Assembly (NCBI GenBank): GCA_029866025.1 | Contig: JARXAD010000012.1 | Coordinates: forward strand, 1-64,000 | Source of the DNA: Vampirovibrionales bacterium | Lineage (GTDB): Bacteria > Cyanobacteriota > Vampirovibrionia > Vampirovibrionales > Vampirovibrionaceae | Reading direction: 5' to 3' | Length of the DNA: 64,000 bases | The notes under the pieces: model-generated | What the model saw: the letters and a program-made list of their open reading frames with translations, nothing else | What the model was told of the DNA's origin: nothing | Database searches by the model: none | Made by a program: the position numbers and the translations under genes | Shown: positions 1-8,779 of the stretch, one piece after another | Layout: each line of letters opens with the position of its first letter | Position numbering within the stretch: position 1 is the stretch's first letter

Positions 1-25
1 AGGCCGTCCCAAGTCGTTTTGAAAG

Positions 26-649
26 ATGAAAAACTCAATCCGTTGCCACAGAGAATCTTTTAAAGGTTTGTATTTCATCTCACAGCCCTCCAATAAAAAT
101 ACGTCTTTTATTTTACAACACCATTACGGGATGGGCTCTAAAGAGGCCCGTTTTGGTGACGATGCGATTATTTTTAAATTTTCTTTCAACAATAAGGAAT
201 ATGGTCTTAAATTTTTCCCTGATGTATGGTTAAACTCAGCAATTATTTATCAACCCAAATGGAAATCAAAAATTCTTGCCTTAAATCTTTCAACAAAAGT
301 TATTACATCCTTTACAACACCTAGTAACAATCGCTTTGTTCTCTATGAATATGCCAAAGGGCGATCGTTGAGATTGGATGACCTAAGTAATCCAACTATT
401 CTAAGAAATTTGGCACAGTTACTTAAAGATTTTGCATCCATAGGGCTTTGTTCAGGCTCACGATTGGATGATTATTTGTTAATTGATAACGATAAAGTAA
501 TTATGTCAGACTGGGATGGATTAAAACAATCTGGGCTGTCGAAATACTTCAAACGAATGTCTTACAACTCCAGTATTGCTTATCTTCGCCGTTCAAACCC
601 AAGTATGGACACATCGATTCAATTCCCAAAATATGAAGATGTTAATTGA
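26..649 (+). CDS. AT-rich orphan protein, weak kinase-like features
   Basis: I do not recognise a family for this 207-residue protein. The start is preceded by a short purine stretch (GAAAG). Near residues 148-165 an acidic block followed by SDWDG recalls the catalytic and DFG-like segments of aminoglycoside-phosphotransferase or protein-kinase folds, but the HxD and glycine-loop motifs are not visible, so a degenerate kinase fold is only a suggestion. An FKG tripeptide at residues 12-14 matches an N-terminal pattern seen on other orphans here. The gene is clearly AT-richer than its neighbours, which suggests acquisition by transfer. It stands alone, with a minus-strand gene following. Confidence 0.6.
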   Translation: MKNSIRCHRESFKGLYFISQPSNKNTSFILQHHYGMGSKEARFGDDAIIFKFSFNNKEYGLKFFPDVWLNSAIIYQPKWKSKILALNLSTKVITSFTTPSNNRFVLYEYAKGRSLRLDDLSNPTILRNLAQLLKDFASIGLCSGSRLDDYLLIDNDKVIMSDWDGLKQSGLSKYFKRMSYNSSIAYLRRSNPSMDTSIQFPKYEDVN

Positions 650-663
650 TAACCCCTTGATAA

Positions 664-849
664 TCAATTTTCAGGTTCGGCACTGAGTCTATAACCCGCC
701 AAATCGCCATCCCACGTAGCGTCAATCTCATTGGGGCGGCAGCACACTTGGCAGTCTTCCACGTAGCGCTGGTGGCTACCGCCGCCCAAGTCCACGTTGG
801 TGTAGTTGGGTTCGCCGCAAAAAGCGCAGGTAAATATCGCATCATTCAT
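664..849 (-). CDS. CPXCG motif-containing cysteine-rich protein
   Basis: This 61-residue protein has a CxxC pair at residues 8-11 (CAFC) and a second cluster CQVCC at 33-37. Between them lies a conserved GGGSHQRYVEDC stretch. That arrangement and size match the small CPXCG cysteine-rich family, thought to bind one zinc ion; the cellular role is unknown. The first pair reads CAFC rather than the usual CPxC. A second ORF in another frame covers the same bases and is a shadow. It is a single gene between two plus-strand genes. Confidence 0.85.
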   Translation of the reverse strand: MNDAIFTCAFCGEPNYTNVDLGGGSHQRYVEDCQVCCRPNEIDATWDGDLAGYRLSAEPEN

Positions 850-948
850 AGCCGCCAGTTTACCATCTCATCGCCAGATTAAACCCAGTCATTGCTCCCC
901 AGTTTTTGCTAAAGTAAAAGGATTGTTGGTCACAGAAAGCTCCCACTG

Positions 949-1548
949 ATGTCATCACCCACCTACCCCATCGCCCCCTTGCTGGAACAACGCTGGAGCC
1001 CACGGGCCTTTAAAAAGGACGCCCTCACCCTGCAGCAAATCGGTAGCCTGTTAGAAGCCATGCGCTGGAGCGCCAGCTGCTTTAATGATCAACCATGGCA
1101 GGTGATTGTGGGTAGCCGAGAGTACAGCCCCCAAGCCTACCAAGCTATTTTTAATTTACTGGTGCCCTTTAACCAAACGTGGTGCACCCCGGTGCCGCTT
1201 CTCATCTTAACCATTGCCCGCGAGCGTTTTGCACACAACCATCAGCCCAACCCCCATGCCCAACACGATGTGGGCATGGCCACAACCCAACTATTGTTAC
1301 AAGCTGCCGGTATGGGACTTTCGGGCCACAGCATGGCTGGCTTTGATGCCCCTGCCAGCTATGCCGCTTTTAATATACCTACCAACGGTGAATACACACC
1401 CATGGCTGTAACGGCGATTGGCTTCCAAGCCCCTGCCGAAGCGCTAAGTGATGCCGGCATGCGCGAGCGCGAAACCGCCCCCCGCGAACGCAACCCCTTA
1501 CACAGCTGGGCCTTTGGCAACACGTGGGGAACCGGCTTTACGGCCTAA
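949..1548 (+). CDS. Nitroreductase family protein
   Basis: This 199-residue protein begins with RWSPRAF, the FMN-phosphate-binding arginine segment of the nitroreductase fold. It continues with MRWSASCFNDQPW, the conserved S-x-x-N-x-Q-P-W flavin-contact region at about residues 42-54. A later GMGLSGHSMAGFD segment fits the dimer and substrate region. Members reduce nitro groups, quinones or flavins with NAD(P)H in the cytoplasm; the true substrate cannot be read. The gene is monocistronic, follows the divergent CPXCG gene by about 100 bases, and ends at a bidirectional terminator shared with trigger factor. Confidence 0.88.
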   Translation: MSSPTYPIAPLLEQRWSPRAFKKDALTLQQIGSLLEAMRWSASCFNDQPWQVIVGSREYSPQAYQAIFNLLVPFNQTWCTPVPLLILTIARERFAHNHQPNPHAQHDVGMATTQLLLQAAGMGLSGHSMAGFDAPASYAAFNIPTNGEYTPMAVTAIGFQAPAEALSDAGMRERETAPRERNPLHSWAFGNTWGTGFTA

Positions 1549-1570
1549 CAGCCAGACTATTGCTCCAAAC

Positions 1571-1605
1571 AAAAAGCCCTCCGTCAATGCGACAGAGGGC
1601 TTTTT
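1571..1605. terminator. Bidirectional rho-independent terminator
   Basis: The hairpin AAAAAGCCCTC...GAGGGCTTTTT lies between the convergent nitroreductase and trigger-factor genes. It has an A tract on one side and a T tract on the other, so it can end transcription from both directions. Confidence 0.85.
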
Positions 1606-1619
1606 AGTAAAAGAAAAAA

Positions 1620-3053
1620 CTAGGCTTCGGCGTCTATCACTTCCGCCGGTTCGTTAGTAATGGCTTCGGCAGTGGCCACAGCGGTTTCGGCTGAAGTGAC
1701 CGTTAGCTCATCCCCCACCACGGTGGCATCGGTGGCTGTTACGGTAAAGGTGGTACGCTCTAGCAGTACATTCATCACCTTGCGACTTAGCAACTGATCG
1801 TTAATGGACTGGGTGGCACCGGGGTTGGCTGCCAGTTCACGCAACACGGTGCGCTCATCCACACGCGCCATCAGGGCCAATTCAGCAATTTGGGCGCTAA
1901 ACTCTTCGGCATCAATGGCAATGGAATCTTGCTTGGCAATTTCGCCAAAAATTAGGCTGGTTTTAATGCGCTTCAAGGCATCTTGGCGCAAGCTTTCCAT
2001 CACGGGGGCTTTGCCCTGAGACTCTAAAAAGCCTTCCCAGGTAAGGCCCTGCTGCTTTAAGCGTTCTTTCACGTCTTGCACCAACACCGCCGTTTCACGT
2101 TCCACCATGGTGTCGGGGATTTCCAGATCACAGGTGGCAATCAGTTGATCCACAATGGCTTTTTGCTTACGGAAATCGTTTTCCTGAGTGGCTGCACGAT
2201 CCAAACCTTCTTGGATGGCGGTTTTAAGGGCGTCCAAGGTTTCAAACTCGCCCACTTTTTTGGAAAAGTCATCGTTTAACTCGGGCATCACTTTTTTCTT
2301 AATTTCGTTGATGGTGATGGCAAATTCGGCAGGCTTACCGGCCAAGGCTTTGTCAAAATACTCTTCGGGGAAGGTCACATTAATGGTGAAGGGCTCACTC
2401 AGCTTGTGGCCCACAATTTGGGCACCAAAGCCTTCAATAAAGTTATTGTCGCCCAAGTCTAGCTGATAATTTTTGGCAGAACCGCCTTCAATGGTTTTAC
2501 CGTCACACTTGCCGGTAAAATCAATGTTCACAATGTCTTCAGCGCCAGCGGGAGCGTCAATCACGGGCTCTAAGCTCGTCATGCGCTTTTGCAGGTTGGC
2601 CAGCTCTTTGTCCAAAGCATCGCTAGGGTTGGCAAATTCTGCCACACTAATGGCCAACTTGCTCACATCACCCAAGGTGACGGTGGGGCGCAGCTCAATA
2701 AAGGCTTTCAGCTCCACGCCTTTGTCCAAGTCAAACAGGCAGCTCTCCACCACAGGAGACGACACCACATCCAATTGGTTTTCTGCAATCACGTCGGCGA
2801 AGGCGGGTGGTAACAGTTTTTCCAACGCTTCTTGCTTAATACGCTCCACACCGACGGTTTTTTCAATGGCGGCACGAGGCGCCTTGCCCCGGCGGAAACC
2901 AGGAATGTTGATGTTTTGGCCAATACGACGGCAGGCTTTATGGTATTCCTGAGCCGAGAACTCGGGTGGGATGGAGACGGACAACACGGCCCGATTTTTA
3001 ACGCTGGAGGTATCGACGGTGGATTGAATAGGCACGGCGGCTACTTTCATCAA
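1620..3053 (-). CDS. tig: Trigger factor, ribosome-associated chaperone
   Basis: This 477-residue protein has the trigger-factor order. The N-terminal ribosome-docking domain carries the signature GFRRGKAP near residues 53-60. A central FKBP-type prolyl isomerase domain (about 165-250) contains VNIDFTGKCDGKTIEGG and the following FIEGFG. A long helical C-terminal chaperone domain follows. It binds ribosomal protein L23 (rplW at 54 kb) and shields nascent chains. It is about 45 residues longer than the E. coli protein because of an alanine, threonine and glutamate-rich tail. Two adjacent ATGs (3053 and 3050) are possible starts, and no strong Shine-Dalgarno is visible. The usual neighbours clpP and clpX are absent. 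Confidence 0.95.
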   Translation of the reverse strand: MMKVAAVPIQSTVDTSSVKNRAVLSVSIPPEFSAQEYHKACRRIGQNINIPGFRRGKAPRAAIEKTVGVERIKQEALEKLLPPAFADVIAENQLDVVSSPVVESCLFDLDKGVELKAFIELRPTVTLGDVSKLAISVAEFANPSDALDKELANLQKRMTSLEPVIDAPAGAEDIVNIDFTGKCDGKTIEGGSAKNYQLDLGDNNFIEGFGAQIVGHKLSEPFTINVTFPEEYFDKALAGKPAEFAITINEIKKKVMPELNDDFSKKVGEFETLDALKTAIQEGLDRAATQENDFRKQKAIVDQLIATCDLEIPDTMVERETAVLVQDVKERLKQQGLTWEGFLESQGKAPVMESLRQDALKRIKTSLIFGEIAKQDSIAIDAEEFSAQIAELALMARVDERTVLRELAANPGATQSINDQLLSRKVMNVLLERTTFTVTATDATVVGDELTVTSAETAVATAEAITNEPAEVIDAEA

Positions 3054-3125
3054 TAAGAAACAACAAAAAGGGGTGGCCCAAAACTTGGCTCAAGAACCTG
3101 AAAACTACAATAGTGCCCACTATAC

Positions 3126-3154
3126 CAAAAACACCCCCCTTGGGGGGGGTGTTT
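3126..3154 (-). terminator. Second hairpin of a tandem terminator
   Basis: On the minus strand AAACACCCCCC pairs with GGGGGGTGTTTTT. It lies directly after another terminator hairpin downstream of the small orphan at 3186-3437. It would act as a back-up stop before the trigger-factor promoter region. Confidence 0.6.
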
Positions 3155-3179
3155 AAAAAAATCCGATAATTACTATCGG
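3153..3179 (-). terminator. Rho-independent terminator of the small orphan gene
   Basis: Read on the minus strand, CCGATA-GTAAT-TATCGG is followed by A and seven T residues, seven bases after the stop codon of the 83-codon gene. The stem is short, but its position and U tract are typical. Confidence 0.75.
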
Positions 3180-3185
3180 CTCTGA

Positions 3186-3437
3186 TTAAAACTTCAGCTT
3201 CTCTAAGAATTTTTTAGATGGTTGAGAAAGGGTAGAAAGCGTCTTGTCGTCTAATGGCTTAATTTTCAAACGTTTTTCCGTTTCTAATAACAGCTTATCC
3301 AGCGTTCTTTGCTGAACTATTAGATATTTTCGTAATTGTTGTTGGTATTCTTCATCCGTCGTACCAAAGCGAACGCTATTATTTCTTACGGTGCTGGGCT
3401 GGGCTGGGCTGGGCTGGGCTGTGAACAGTATTTTCAT
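3186..3437 (-). CDS. Small orphan protein with an N-terminal pentanucleotide repeat
   Basis: This 83-residue protein of no family known to me is lysine and glutamine rich, and its residues 28-70 look helical. A good Shine-Dalgarno (AAGGAG) precedes the ATG and a terminator follows, so it is very probably a real gene. Codons 6-16 are made of about 5.8 copies of the 5-base unit AGCCC (3393-3421), giving the peptide AQPSPAQPS. Because 5 is not a multiple of 3, gain or loss of one unit would shift the frame and end the protein early. An RFG tripeptide follows at residues 23-25. The gene is AT-rich apart from the repeat. Confidence 0.75.
   Translation of the reverse strand: MKILFTAQPSPAQPSTVRNNSVRFGTTDEEYQQQLRKYLIVQQRTLDKLLLETEKRLKIKPLDDKTLSTLSQPSKKFLEKLKF
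3393..3421. repeat. Pentanucleotide tandem repeat (GCTGG on +, about 5.8 copies)
   Basis: Five full GCTGG units plus GCTG lie in the 5' part of the minus-strand gene at 3186-3437, spanning codons 6-16. The unit length makes each slippage event a frameshift. Confidence 0.9.
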
Positions 3438-3553
3438 AATGAGAACTCCTTGTGTTGCTTGTTTAATAAAGTCTTATAGCAATACGATCATTGCTGAGGC
3501 GATACCACAAGAAACCCTATCAATAAATAAAATTGCGTAACCGTATAAATAAA

Positions 3554-3628
3554 TGGAGCGGGAGACGAGGCTCGAACTCGCGACATCTTCCTTGGCAAGG
3601 AAGCATTCTACCACTGAATTACTCCCGC
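3554..3628 (-). tRNA. tRNA-Gly, anticodon GCC
   Basis: On the minus strand the acceptor GCGGGAG pairs with CTCCCGC, followed by discriminator T and an encoded CCA. The D arm has the AGTGGTAGAAT form typical of glycine tRNA. The anticodon loop TTGCCAA gives anticodon GCC in a stem CTTCC/GGAAG, and the T arm GCGAG-TTCGAGC-CTCGT is intact. The length is 75 bases with CCA. Confidence 0.95.
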
Positions 3629-3806
3629 TCACGGGGTGCAGCCGCCCAAGGCAGCCACTGAATTAGTGGATTGAAATAGTAATGAAAGCCAAGCCCTATG
3701 TAAAGGGCTTCTTAAGAGCGGCTTAAGGTAAGTCGGACGAGAAAAGGCAGTTATTGGCTTTAGAACAACATCTCTATAAAACCGGAAGGATTATAAACGT
3801 GTTTTA

Positions 3807-4793
3807 CTACACCAGCGCCAAGGCAGGCAACAGCCGCTGATGGGCTTCTTCCAGCAGCGCTACAATTTGACGCCCTTGCTGAGCGTGGGTATTGGGCGTT
3901 GCCCCTGTTTGCACACACTGCAAAAAATGCTGGCACTCCATCAACAAGGGTTCAATGGCCAGCACCTCGGGATAGGTAATATCACCCGTGGCACGATGAA
4001 TGACCGTAATTTTATGAGTGGCTTGTGCATCATCCAACACGGCTACCGCCTTCGTGCCAATCACACTCAGCTGAACCGCCTTAACAGGGTACACCCAGCT
4101 GTTGACCACTTCCCCCGTTAAGAGGGTAGGGCCTTCAAAACGCACCGTCATACGGGCATGATCCACCTTGCCATCAGCCCCAGAGGCCACGCCATCAACA
4201 CGTTCAATACCCACAATCTCGCGACCCAATACTTCCGCCATTAGGGAGAGATCGTGAGGGGCTAAATCCCACAACACACTGGCATCGGGTCGGGCGGCAT
4301 TATAATTGAGGCGCGTGCTGGTAATGGAGCGAACGTCGCCCAACAGGCCCTCATCCACCAAGGTTTTTAAGCGGTGCACCGCAGGGTGGTACAGCAACAA
4401 ATGGCCTACCATCAGCGTTAACTTGGCCGCTTGGGCTTCGTCCATTAGGGTGTCAACGTCAGCCGCCGTGGTGGCTAAGGGTTTTTCCACATACACGTGT
4501 TTGCCCGCCTGCAAAGCTTGCAGTGCCAACGATGCATGGGTGTGGCTGGGTGTGGCTAGCACCACCGCATCCACAGCGGCATCGTTTAAGAGTGTTTGAA
4601 AGGCGGTCGTGGTCGTAGCTTCTGGCGCCAATATGAGGGCATCGGCTAAGGTCGTCGGGTTGGCATCGCACAAGGTGTGCAAGGCCCCCAAGCGCTGAAA
4701 GGTGCGCACCAAATTTTTACCCCAGCGCCCACAGCCCACCACGGCAACACGGGGCAAAACTATGGGCGATTCGGACGTGAGCATATGCAACAA
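3807..4793 (-). CDS. Gfo/Idh/MocA family oxidoreductase
   Basis: This 328-residue protein begins with the Rossmann dinucleotide motif VAVVGCGRWGKNLVR (about residues 16-30). The family signature VYVEKPLA follows at about 94-101; its lysine is usually catalytic. A C-terminal alpha/beta substrate domain contains HDLSLMAEVLG. Members oxidise or reduce sugars, inositols or related hydroxyl groups with NAD(P). In many genomes such genes take part in surface-sugar synthesis, but no sugar-pathway genes are adjacent. The next gene upstream is a separate MFS carrier, about 100 bases away on the same strand. Confidence 0.88.
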   Translation of the reverse strand: MLHMLTSESPIVLPRVAVVGCGRWGKNLVRTFQRLGALHTLCDANPTTLADALILAPEATTTTAFQTLLNDAAVDAVVLATPSHTHASLALQALQAGKHVYVEKPLATTAADVDTLMDEAQAAKLTLMVGHLLLYHPAVHRLKTLVDEGLLGDVRSITSTRLNYNAARPDASVLWDLAPHDLSLMAEVLGREIVGIERVDGVASGADGKVDHARMTVRFEGPTLLTGEVVNSWVYPVKAVQLSVIGTKAVAVLDDAQATHKITVIHRATGDITYPEVLAIEPLLMECQHFLQCVQTGATPNTHAQQGRQIVALLEEAHQRLLPALALV

Positions 4794-4894
4794 CCTGAAT
4801 ATAAAGAAAGCATAAGCTACTGTAGCCCAAACAACCCAATAGGCTAAAGCGTTTTCACTGGCTCTTTACACAATCCTAATCTTAGAAAGTCTGA

Positions 4895-6196
4895 TTATGC
4901 TGGCAATGCCTGCCCTTTGGTTTCTCGGGCCAAAAAGCTAGCACCAATGGCCAATAAATAAGAGAGTGAAAACACCATGAGTGCCTGGGCATAGCCCCCG
5001 AGCAAAGCCACTAGCGCCCCCACAAACAGCACCGCGACAGCGGTAGCAAAACGCCCCACATTTAGGCAAAAGCCCACCGCAGTAGCGCGCACCGAAGTAG
5101 GAAATAGCTCTGGCAGGTATACGTACAACAGTGCCTGTCCTAAACCATTAAAAAAGCCCAGCAAACCATCTTGCCAATAAATGTTGGCGTTAAAGGTTTG
5201 ATTGGAGAGCAGTAACAACGCCATGCTGGCCAACATGCCACTAAAGGCCACCAAAATCGTGGTTCGTCGGCCCCAAGCATTGGCCAGAACACCCGATAAA
5301 CTACACCCCACCACGGCACTCAATCCGTGGACCATGGTGGCCACGCTTTTTTCCGTCCCTGTGCCGGCAGAGCCCATGAGATCCTGAATCCAGGTGGGAA
5401 TCCACGCCAGAGAAGCCCAATAAGCAATGAGCAACGCCCCAAAAATAGTGCCCCCCACCCACACATCTCGTCGGTATTGGGGTGCAAAAATAGCCTTTAG
5501 CTGGTTAAGAACTGATGTGAGGGAGAATTTGACCTCATGGGCCGAGTGGTCTTGTTGCTTCCATTTTTCAGGTTCATCCAGCTGCAAGCGCAGCACCACG
5601 GCCAAAATAGCTGGCAGCACCCCCACAAAAAACACCAATCGCCACGGGGCCATGGTCAGCCCTTGGGCACTCAGCCACAGGTGAGCATCATAAATAACAG
5701 TGGGCACCAGGCCTGCTAAAAACACCCCCACTTGGTAGGAGGTAATCAACATTCCCACCGCCACAGCACGGCTCCGCTCGGGCCAGGTTTCGCTTAGCAT
5801 CGTGGAGATGCTTACCAATTCTCCCCCAATACCAAAGCCCGTTAAAAACCGACAAATAGCCAGTTGGGTAGGGGTTTCTACCAAGCCCGACAACCCTGTA
5901 AAGATGGCATACAAAGCAATGCTCCAGACCATGGCCGTCACACGGCCAAAGCGGTCGCCCACCGCGCCAAACAAAATGCCCCCTGCCATCCAGCCAAATA
6001 AAAAGGTGCTCATCACCCACGAGCCCACCTGACTCACCTCGGCGCGACTGGTGGTGTGGAGTAAATCAGCCAAGGCATCGTGCTGAATCACCATGTACAA
6101 AGACGAGTCCATGCCATCAAAAATACCGCCCAGCCAGCAGCCAATAAATACCAGCCAATGCAAGCGCGTAACACCCTGCCATAATGGAGACTTCAT
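4895..6196 (-). CDS. Major facilitator superfamily transporter
   Basis: This 433-residue inner-membrane protein has about 12 hydrophobic segments. The signature GAVGDRFGRV lies in the loop between helices 2 and 3, and NAWGRRTTILV in the corresponding loop of the second half. The opening GxFDGMD and the loop motifs resemble the sialate or aromatic-acid H+ symporter groups, so an organic-acid proton symporter is likely, but the substrate is not readable. The ATG is followed by KSPLWQG. It may be co-transcribed with the downstream Gfo/Idh oxidoreductase (101-base gap), which would suit uptake followed by oxidation of a sugar acid; this link is inference. Confidence 0.88.
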   Translation of the reverse strand: MKSPLWQGVTRLHWLVFIGCWLGGIFDGMDSSLYMVIQHDALADLLHTTSRAEVSQVGSWVMSTFLFGWMAGGILFGAVGDRFGRVTAMVWSIALYAIFTGLSGLVETPTQLAICRFLTGFGIGGELVSISTMLSETWPERSRAVAVGMLITSYQVGVFLAGLVPTVIYDAHLWLSAQGLTMAPWRLVFFVGVLPAILAVVLRLQLDEPEKWKQQDHSAHEVKFSLTSVLNQLKAIFAPQYRRDVWVGGTIFGALLIAYWASLAWIPTWIQDLMGSAGTGTEKSVATMVHGLSAVVGCSLSGVLANAWGRRTTILVAFSGMLASMALLLLSNQTFNANIYWQDGLLGFFNGLGQALLYVYLPELFPTSVRATAVGFCLNVGRFATAVAVLFVGALVALLGGYAQALMVFSLSYLLAIGASFLARETKGQALPA

Positions 6197-6435
6197 AGTG
6201 ACGATGCCCTGCGTATGAACCCAACATGGTAAGCCCTACCTATAAGGTAGTAGACGTTAGAATAGGGTAACAGAAGTGAGACTATGTACTAGGGTGGTGA
6301 ATATTATAAATATTTGTAACAGTTATTGGGTTACGCCCCACCGCAGTAACATCAGATGATTTTCACGGTGCTTAATGCCAACGAAGGAACACATCCCACA
6401 AAGGGGTATCGTTCTTAACGTTAGAGAGAGTCGTT
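6197..6435. other. Divergent intergenic region
   Basis: The gap separates the minus-strand MFS gene and the plus-strand 771-codon gene. It is AT-rich around 6300-6320 (AATATTATAAATATT) and presumably holds both promoters. I see no RNA gene or repeat. Confidence 0.5.
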
Positions 6436-8751
6436 ATGTCGTTTCCCATCAATGCCTACAACACGCCGGTGGCTGCTACTGCAGCTACCAAGCCTGTTGT
6501 TGTTGCGCCGGGAACAGCAGCAGCACCTATTATTGCGGCTCCAAAGCCCCTAACAGTGCCCCCCACTATTACCCCTCCGTCTAAGCCGCAGCCTTTTTCC
6601 CTGCCACCCGAACCTCCCGAAGACCCTACCTTGGCTTTAAAAGCCACACGAAACAGTTTACTGGTGGCCGTGCCCATAACCCTTGGGGTTGAAGCCGCTT
6701 ACAAAGGCCTGGGGAGTGGTGAAAGCCTGATTGAAAGAGGCTTGGCGAAACTGGATACCTTTTGGATTTTTAAATACCCCGGCCAAGCCATTGACTGGGT
6801 GGGTACTCAATTTAGCAAAGCAGGCAAAGATAAATCTCATCCTTGGGTAAAAGCTGTTGCCGATTATGCCACTCCTTCTGTGGATCAGTTTTTGCAAAAA
6901 AACTATGCAGGCGAAGTGTTGGGCGCGCACGCCAATGATTATCTAAATTTGGTCGACCATTTAGCCCCCACTCCTCAGTCTAAAGCCGGCTTGCAAAGCC
7001 TAAAAGAAGCCATTACCCAACATGTGGCAGCCTATACGGAAAAAGCCAAGCGTATCCCATTAACAGACCACACCAATGCTACTGGTCATAGTTTGCATGA
7101 GAGCGAAAAGTTACTCTTCAATTTAAAAGAAGTCATTCGTTCCCATGTGGGCTGGGGAGAAACCGGCGAACACGAACCACTGATTGATGAGCACGTTTTA
7201 AAAACCAACCGAGAAAAATTACTCGCCTCGTTTGGTATTACAGAAAAAGAGCTGATTGCTGCTGGATTTAAAGGAGACAAACTAACCCTATTACAAGAGG
7301 GGAAATCCCTCAAAGCCATTCAAGGTGAATTGAAACAAGGATTCTTCAAGCGCTTATTCCACTTAGATGGCCCAACCACCCGCGCCGCCAAAGCCCTCAA
7401 TACCAAGCTGGACCAAGCCGTTAAGTACCAACGCCGTTTGGTAGGTATTACCGAACGTTTGGCCGGGATGCACCAAGTATTTATCCCTGCCTACGAAACG
7501 GATCGGGTCCTCAGTACCATCTTAAAAAGCAATACTAAATACAACAAACGCGGCGTAGGGGCGGTAAGCCGCTTTATTGGCGGCCTATGCAACGATGTCC
7601 GCGACTCCATTAACGGCAGCTTTGTGGGGGTTAAACATGCCGGCGAACCCGTTGAATTGATTTCTCGTTGGTTTGGAAAAAATGCCGGTAAGTTCGCAGG
7701 CAAAGTATCCCCTTATCTATTTCCCATCGGGTTTATGATAATGATGCTGAAAAGACCCTTTGAGGCCGCACTGAAAGCCGAGGATGGCGACAAAGCCAAA
7801 AGTTTTGGCTACAAATTTTTAAGCGAAGAAGTACCAGCCACCTTGGCCTTTATTATTGGCGTTAAAATCTTGCACGAATTTAGCTTTATCAAACACGCTG
7901 GCAATTTAATGAAGTTCATCGGGCGCAACATTGGCATTTCGTCGTGGTTAAAAGGCTTAGGCAAACTAGCCACCCAAGCACGCTTTACAAACGTTGCCGC
8001 CACCCTTGCTAAAGCGGCCACTCCCTTTGAGCGTTACAACGTTGGCCGTTTGGCCTCTCGCTTTTTTGCCATGACCGGTAGAATGCCCTTTTTCGGACGT
8101 GTGACCCTGGGCGGCTTCGCCCTAATGACCATTTTGCCCAGCTACTTTTTTGGCAGCCGCTATGAAAAAGAATTTACCTGGTTGGCTCAAAACTCCATTG
8201 GCACGCCCAACAGCGTGCGTAAAGCCAAAGCCCAAGAGAAAGCCGCCGAAGCCGCTGCCCTTAAGCAAAAACTGCCTGCGGCGTTTTTCAATCACCGCAA
8301 AGATATGGGCGCATCCTCACCACTGAAGGGGAATAACCCCTTTCAGACAAGCCTACAATCCTCATCCATCGCCACAGCCAAACGTCCCGCAGGCATTCCC
8401 ATCCCTAACAGCTCCAATTTTCAGCAACTCATTCAAGCGGCCAATGGTCCACTGCCAGCCGTGAATGGTGCGTCTTCTTTAGGGCCGAATGCCATCCCTG
8501 CATTAACCACGGAAGCTGCTGCTCGCGGCTTGACTAACGATCGGCCCCCTGCCGACGCTAAAAATTTAACCACTCCCGCTACCAAGCCTTCGGCTGATGA
8601 CAGTAAAACCAATCCCTTTGGCACCTTTGATCCCAAGAGCATTAATCCCGTTGCTATCGATTTAATTGCCCAAGATGAGGCCCTAAAACTAAAAACTGAA
8701 GCCTACGTTAAAGCAAAAGGCTTGGAAGAACTTGTGGGCAACCACCACTAA
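6436..8751 (+). CDS. Large lineage-specific membrane-associated protein
   Basis: I do not recognise this 771-residue protein. Residues 10-65 are Ala/Pro/Thr-rich and disordered. A central part to about 430 is helical and rich in lysine and histidine. Hydrophobic segments follow near 430-445 (FPIGFMIMML), 475-490 (ATLAFIIGVKIL) and 565-580 (GGFALMTILPSYFFG). The last 150 residues are again low complexity (Pro, Ser, Asn). The pattern of a membrane stretch, a charged loop, a second membrane stretch and then SSWLKGLGKL resembles the 421-residue orphan at 60930-62195 (GSWAKRLQRKL), so the two may be distant relatives. The gene is single, with a convergent neighbour and a small hairpin at its end. 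Confidence 0.75.
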   Translation: MSFPINAYNTPVAATAATKPVVVAPGTAAAPIIAAPKPLTVPPTITPPSKPQPFSLPPEPPEDPTLALKATRNSLLVAVPITLGVEAAYKGLGSGESLIERGLAKLDTFWIFKYPGQAIDWVGTQFSKAGKDKSHPWVKAVADYATPSVDQFLQKNYAGEVLGAHANDYLNLVDHLAPTPQSKAGLQSLKEAITQHVAAYTEKAKRIPLTDHTNATGHSLHESEKLLFNLKEVIRSHVGWGETGEHEPLIDEHVLKTNREKLLASFGITEKELIAAGFKGDKLTLLQEGKSLKAIQGELKQGFFKRLFHLDGPTTRAAKALNTKLDQAVKYQRRLVGITERLAGMHQVFIPAYETDRVLSTILKSNTKYNKRGVGAVSRFIGGLCNDVRDSINGSFVGVKHAGEPVELISRWFGKNAGKFAGKVSPYLFPIGFMIMMLKRPFEAALKAEDGDKAKSFGYKFLSEEVPATLAFIIGVKILHEFSFIKHAGNLMKFIGRNIGISSWLKGLGKLATQARFTNVAATLAKAATPFERYNVGRLASRFFAMTGRMPFFGRVTLGGFALMTILPSYFFGSRYEKEFTWLAQNSIGTPNSVRKAKAQEKAAEAAALKQKLPAAFFNHRKDMGASSPLKGNNPFQTSLQSSSIATAKRPAGIPIPNSSNFQQLIQAANGPLPAVNGASSLGPNAIPALTTEAAARGLTNDRPPADAKNLTTPATKPSADDSKTNPFGTFDPKSINPVAIDLIAQDEALKLKTEAYVKAKGLEELVGNHH

Positions 8752-8760
8752 ATAGCCGTA

Positions 8761-8779
8761 AAGCAGGCTTTGCCTGCTT
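8761..8779. terminator. Hairpin between convergent genes, possible terminator
   Basis: AAGCAGGC-TTT-GCCTGCTT forms an 8-bp stem just after the stop of the 771-codon gene and overlaps the stop region of the convergent gene. The T tract is short, so termination is only likely. Confidence 0.5.
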
